DNA from: Bryobacteraceae bacterium
Lineage (GTDB): Bacteria > Acidobacteriota > Terriglobia > Bryobacterales > Bryobacteraceae
DNA length: 64,000 bases
Assembly: GCA_025055455.1 (NCBI GenBank)
Contig: JANWXD010000018.1
Span: forward strand, 1 to 64,000
Direction: 5' to 3'
Part shown: positions 63,098 to 64,000 of the stretch, in pieces
Layout: every line of letters begins with the position of its first letter
Position numbering within the stretch: position 1 is the stretch's first letter
The notes under the pieces: generated by a model
What the model was told of the DNA's origin: nothing
The model's database searches: none
Seen by the model: the letters and a program-made list of their open reading frames with translations, nothing else
Program-made: the position numbers and the translations under genes

Positions 63098-63379
63098 ATG
63101 GCCTTCGAGTCCGAGAAGACGATGTTCGAGATTTACCGGGACACCGTCTATTCGGGACGCTACAAAGTGGTGTACTTCACCGAGCTGGACGAGCACAACA
63201 AAGAGACCGAGATCAACCGGGCCATGGCGGGCGAGCATGTCTTCGACGGTTTCTTGAAAAACTACCGCAAGGACGAAGCCAAGGCGGTTATCGAACAGCT
63301 TCTGGAACGCCTGAACAATGGCGAGCGCCTGGATGCGCAGGAGATTCGCCGGGCGCTCGCCGCCCACTTGGCCGAATAG
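63098..63379 (+). CDS. Small unrecognised protein, 93 residues
   Basis: Charged, soluble 93-residue protein with no signal peptide: an N-terminal strand-rich part (MFEIYRDTVYSGRYKVVYFTEL) and a helical C-terminal part (KAVIEQLLERLNNGERLDAQEIRRAL). It is a single gene with a TATCCT eight bases upstream and no Shine-Dalgarno, so the message may be leaderless. The even composition and codon phase look like a real gene; I do not recognise the family. Confidence 0.6.
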   Translation: MAFESEKTMFEIYRDTVYSGRYKVVYFTELDEHNKETEINRAMAGEHVFDGFLKNYRKDEAKAVIEQLLERLNNGERLDAQEIRRALAAHLAE

Positions 63380-63436
63380 CCCGTCTGTCGAGCACTTCGT
63401 CTTCTCTAGCGGGGGAATGCCGTTGTCCCTGAAGAC

Positions 63437-64000
63437 TCACCGTCCGCGGCTCAGCCGCCGGAAATATTCGGCGACGGCTTCGGCGTAACCCGGAGGCGGA
63501 GGTTCCGAGGAGCTGATGCGAACCGAGCCCGAGGTTTTTTCTTCCAGTTGACGCCGCATCTGGATCTCCAGGTGGCCGAGCAGCGGCAAGATTTGCGTCT
63601 CAAGATGGCTGAGCAGCTGCGGATTTCCCGGAAAACGGCTGGGATCGAGGTGCCGGATGAGCCGGATCAGCTCTTGCAGTTCCCGTTCCGCCTCCGGGTA
63701 CTCCCGAAGGTCTTGCCGGAGCGCCGTCAGATCGCGGAGGCTGTCGCGGCGCCATCGCTCCAGATCCGCCGCCGTGCCCGAGCGGGGTTGGATTCTGCCG
63801 GCCGGGGGAATCAAGTCCCCTACGTTCCAGGCCGAGTGGACTTCGCCCGGTCCTCCCGTGTGCCAGCGGCTCCGCTCCCAAGCGGCGCCTTCACGGTTGC
63901 CGCCAAGCGGCCCGGAGTCTCCCCGCTCGGCTTCCCGCTGCCCCGTGGCGCCGGACTGGCGGCCTCGACCCTCTGCGGCGCCGGAACGGGCCGCTTGTTG
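63437..64000 (-). CDS. C-terminal part of an unrecognised protein, cut by the window edge
   Basis: The frame is open from the stop at 63437 to base 64000, giving at least 188 residues; the start lies outside the window. The first 75 visible residues are a Gly/Arg/Gln/Glu-rich low-complexity linker (QREAERGDSGPLGGN, AAWERSRWHTGGPGE). They lead into a helical C-terminal domain (DLERWRRDSLRDLTALRQD, ELQELIRLIRHLDPSRFPG, LLGHLEIQMRRQLEEK) ending in YAEAVAEYFRRLS. A TTG at 63814 has no need to be the start. Could be the tail of a large membrane or repeat protein. Confidence 0.65.
   Translation of the reverse strand, partial: QQAARSGAAEGRGRQSGATGQREAERGDSGPLGGNREGAAWERSRWHTGGPGEVHSAWNVGDLIPPAGRIQPRSGTAADLERWRRDSLRDLTALRQDLREYPEAERELQELIRLIRHLDPSRFPGNPQLLSHLETQILPLLGHLEIQMRRQLEEKTSGSVRISSSEPPPPGYAEAVAEYFRRLSRGR

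Overview
The window is a GC-rich, gene-dense bacterial chromosome segment that looks like an acidobacterium of the Solibacter/Bryobacter type. The pointers are an alternative complex III operon fused to a caa3-type oxidase operon, a 2-oxoglutarate dehydrogenase with E1 and E2 on one chain, a very large TonB-dependent receptor with an N-terminal carboxypeptidase-regulatory domain, Tat-exported Gfo/Idh oxidoreductases, and remnants of sulfatase and receptor genes. This is inferred from gene content; no rRNA or tRNA gene is present to confirm it.

Layout. 1-9.7 kb: 5'-truncated thiE-like gene, der, a siroheme-synthase N-domain protein, a TolB-like beta-propeller, an exported amidohydrolase, a tandem alpha/beta hydrolase, the decayed C-terminal third of a sulfatase, a radical SAM enzyme and the C-terminal stub of a TonB-dependent receptor. 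9.8-12.6 kb: malQ divergent from an orphan nuoB. 12.9-16.6 kb: a tightly overlapping operon of ECF sigma factor, zf-HC2/HEAT anti-sigma protein, DUF4097-like envelope protein and a double-PDZ protein. 16.8-24.3 kb: oxidoreductase, methyltransferase, LytS-type kinase, ribA, then an alpha-L-fucosidase/hydroxyacid dehydrogenase pair divergent from an enolase-superfamily sugar acid dehydratase. 24.4-28.0 kb: fused kgd. 28.2-30.8 kb: three TadE/TadG-like genes.

31.2-43.2 kb: the respiratory heart of the window, twelve genes read leftwards from one good sigma-70-type promoter at about 43.29 kb: actA-B-C-D-E-F, a small membrane protein, sco, coxB, coxA, coxC and a subunit IV. Together they encode a quinol-to-cytochrome c-to-oxygen chain, with almost every junction a 4-base stop/start overlap. 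43.4-49.7 kb: an M14 peptidase, a family 9 glycosyltransferase and an envelope folding/redox operon (PpiC-type isomerase, HExxH protein, TlpA-like lipoprotein, DsbD N-domain). 49.8-58.3 kb: pdhA-pdhB, PilZ, a divergent peptide deformylase, a CPBP protease with a BamE-like partner, gapA, an NAD-type isocitrate dehydrogenase and purH. 58.4-64 kb: a TPR lipoprotein-like protein downstream of the large TonB-dependent receptor, a small orphan protein and the C-terminus of an unrecognised protein cut by the window edge.

No CRISPR array, tRNA, rRNA, complete insertion sequence or phage gene was seen. The most unusual features are regulatory: long perfect hairpins that swallow stop codons, -10 boxes that sit six or seven bases before start codons with no Shine-Dalgarno (leaderless candidates), a dyad in a divergent promoter region, and a hairpin at the predicted 5' end of the alternative complex III mRNA. 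No wholly new system with defence-like or mobile character was found.
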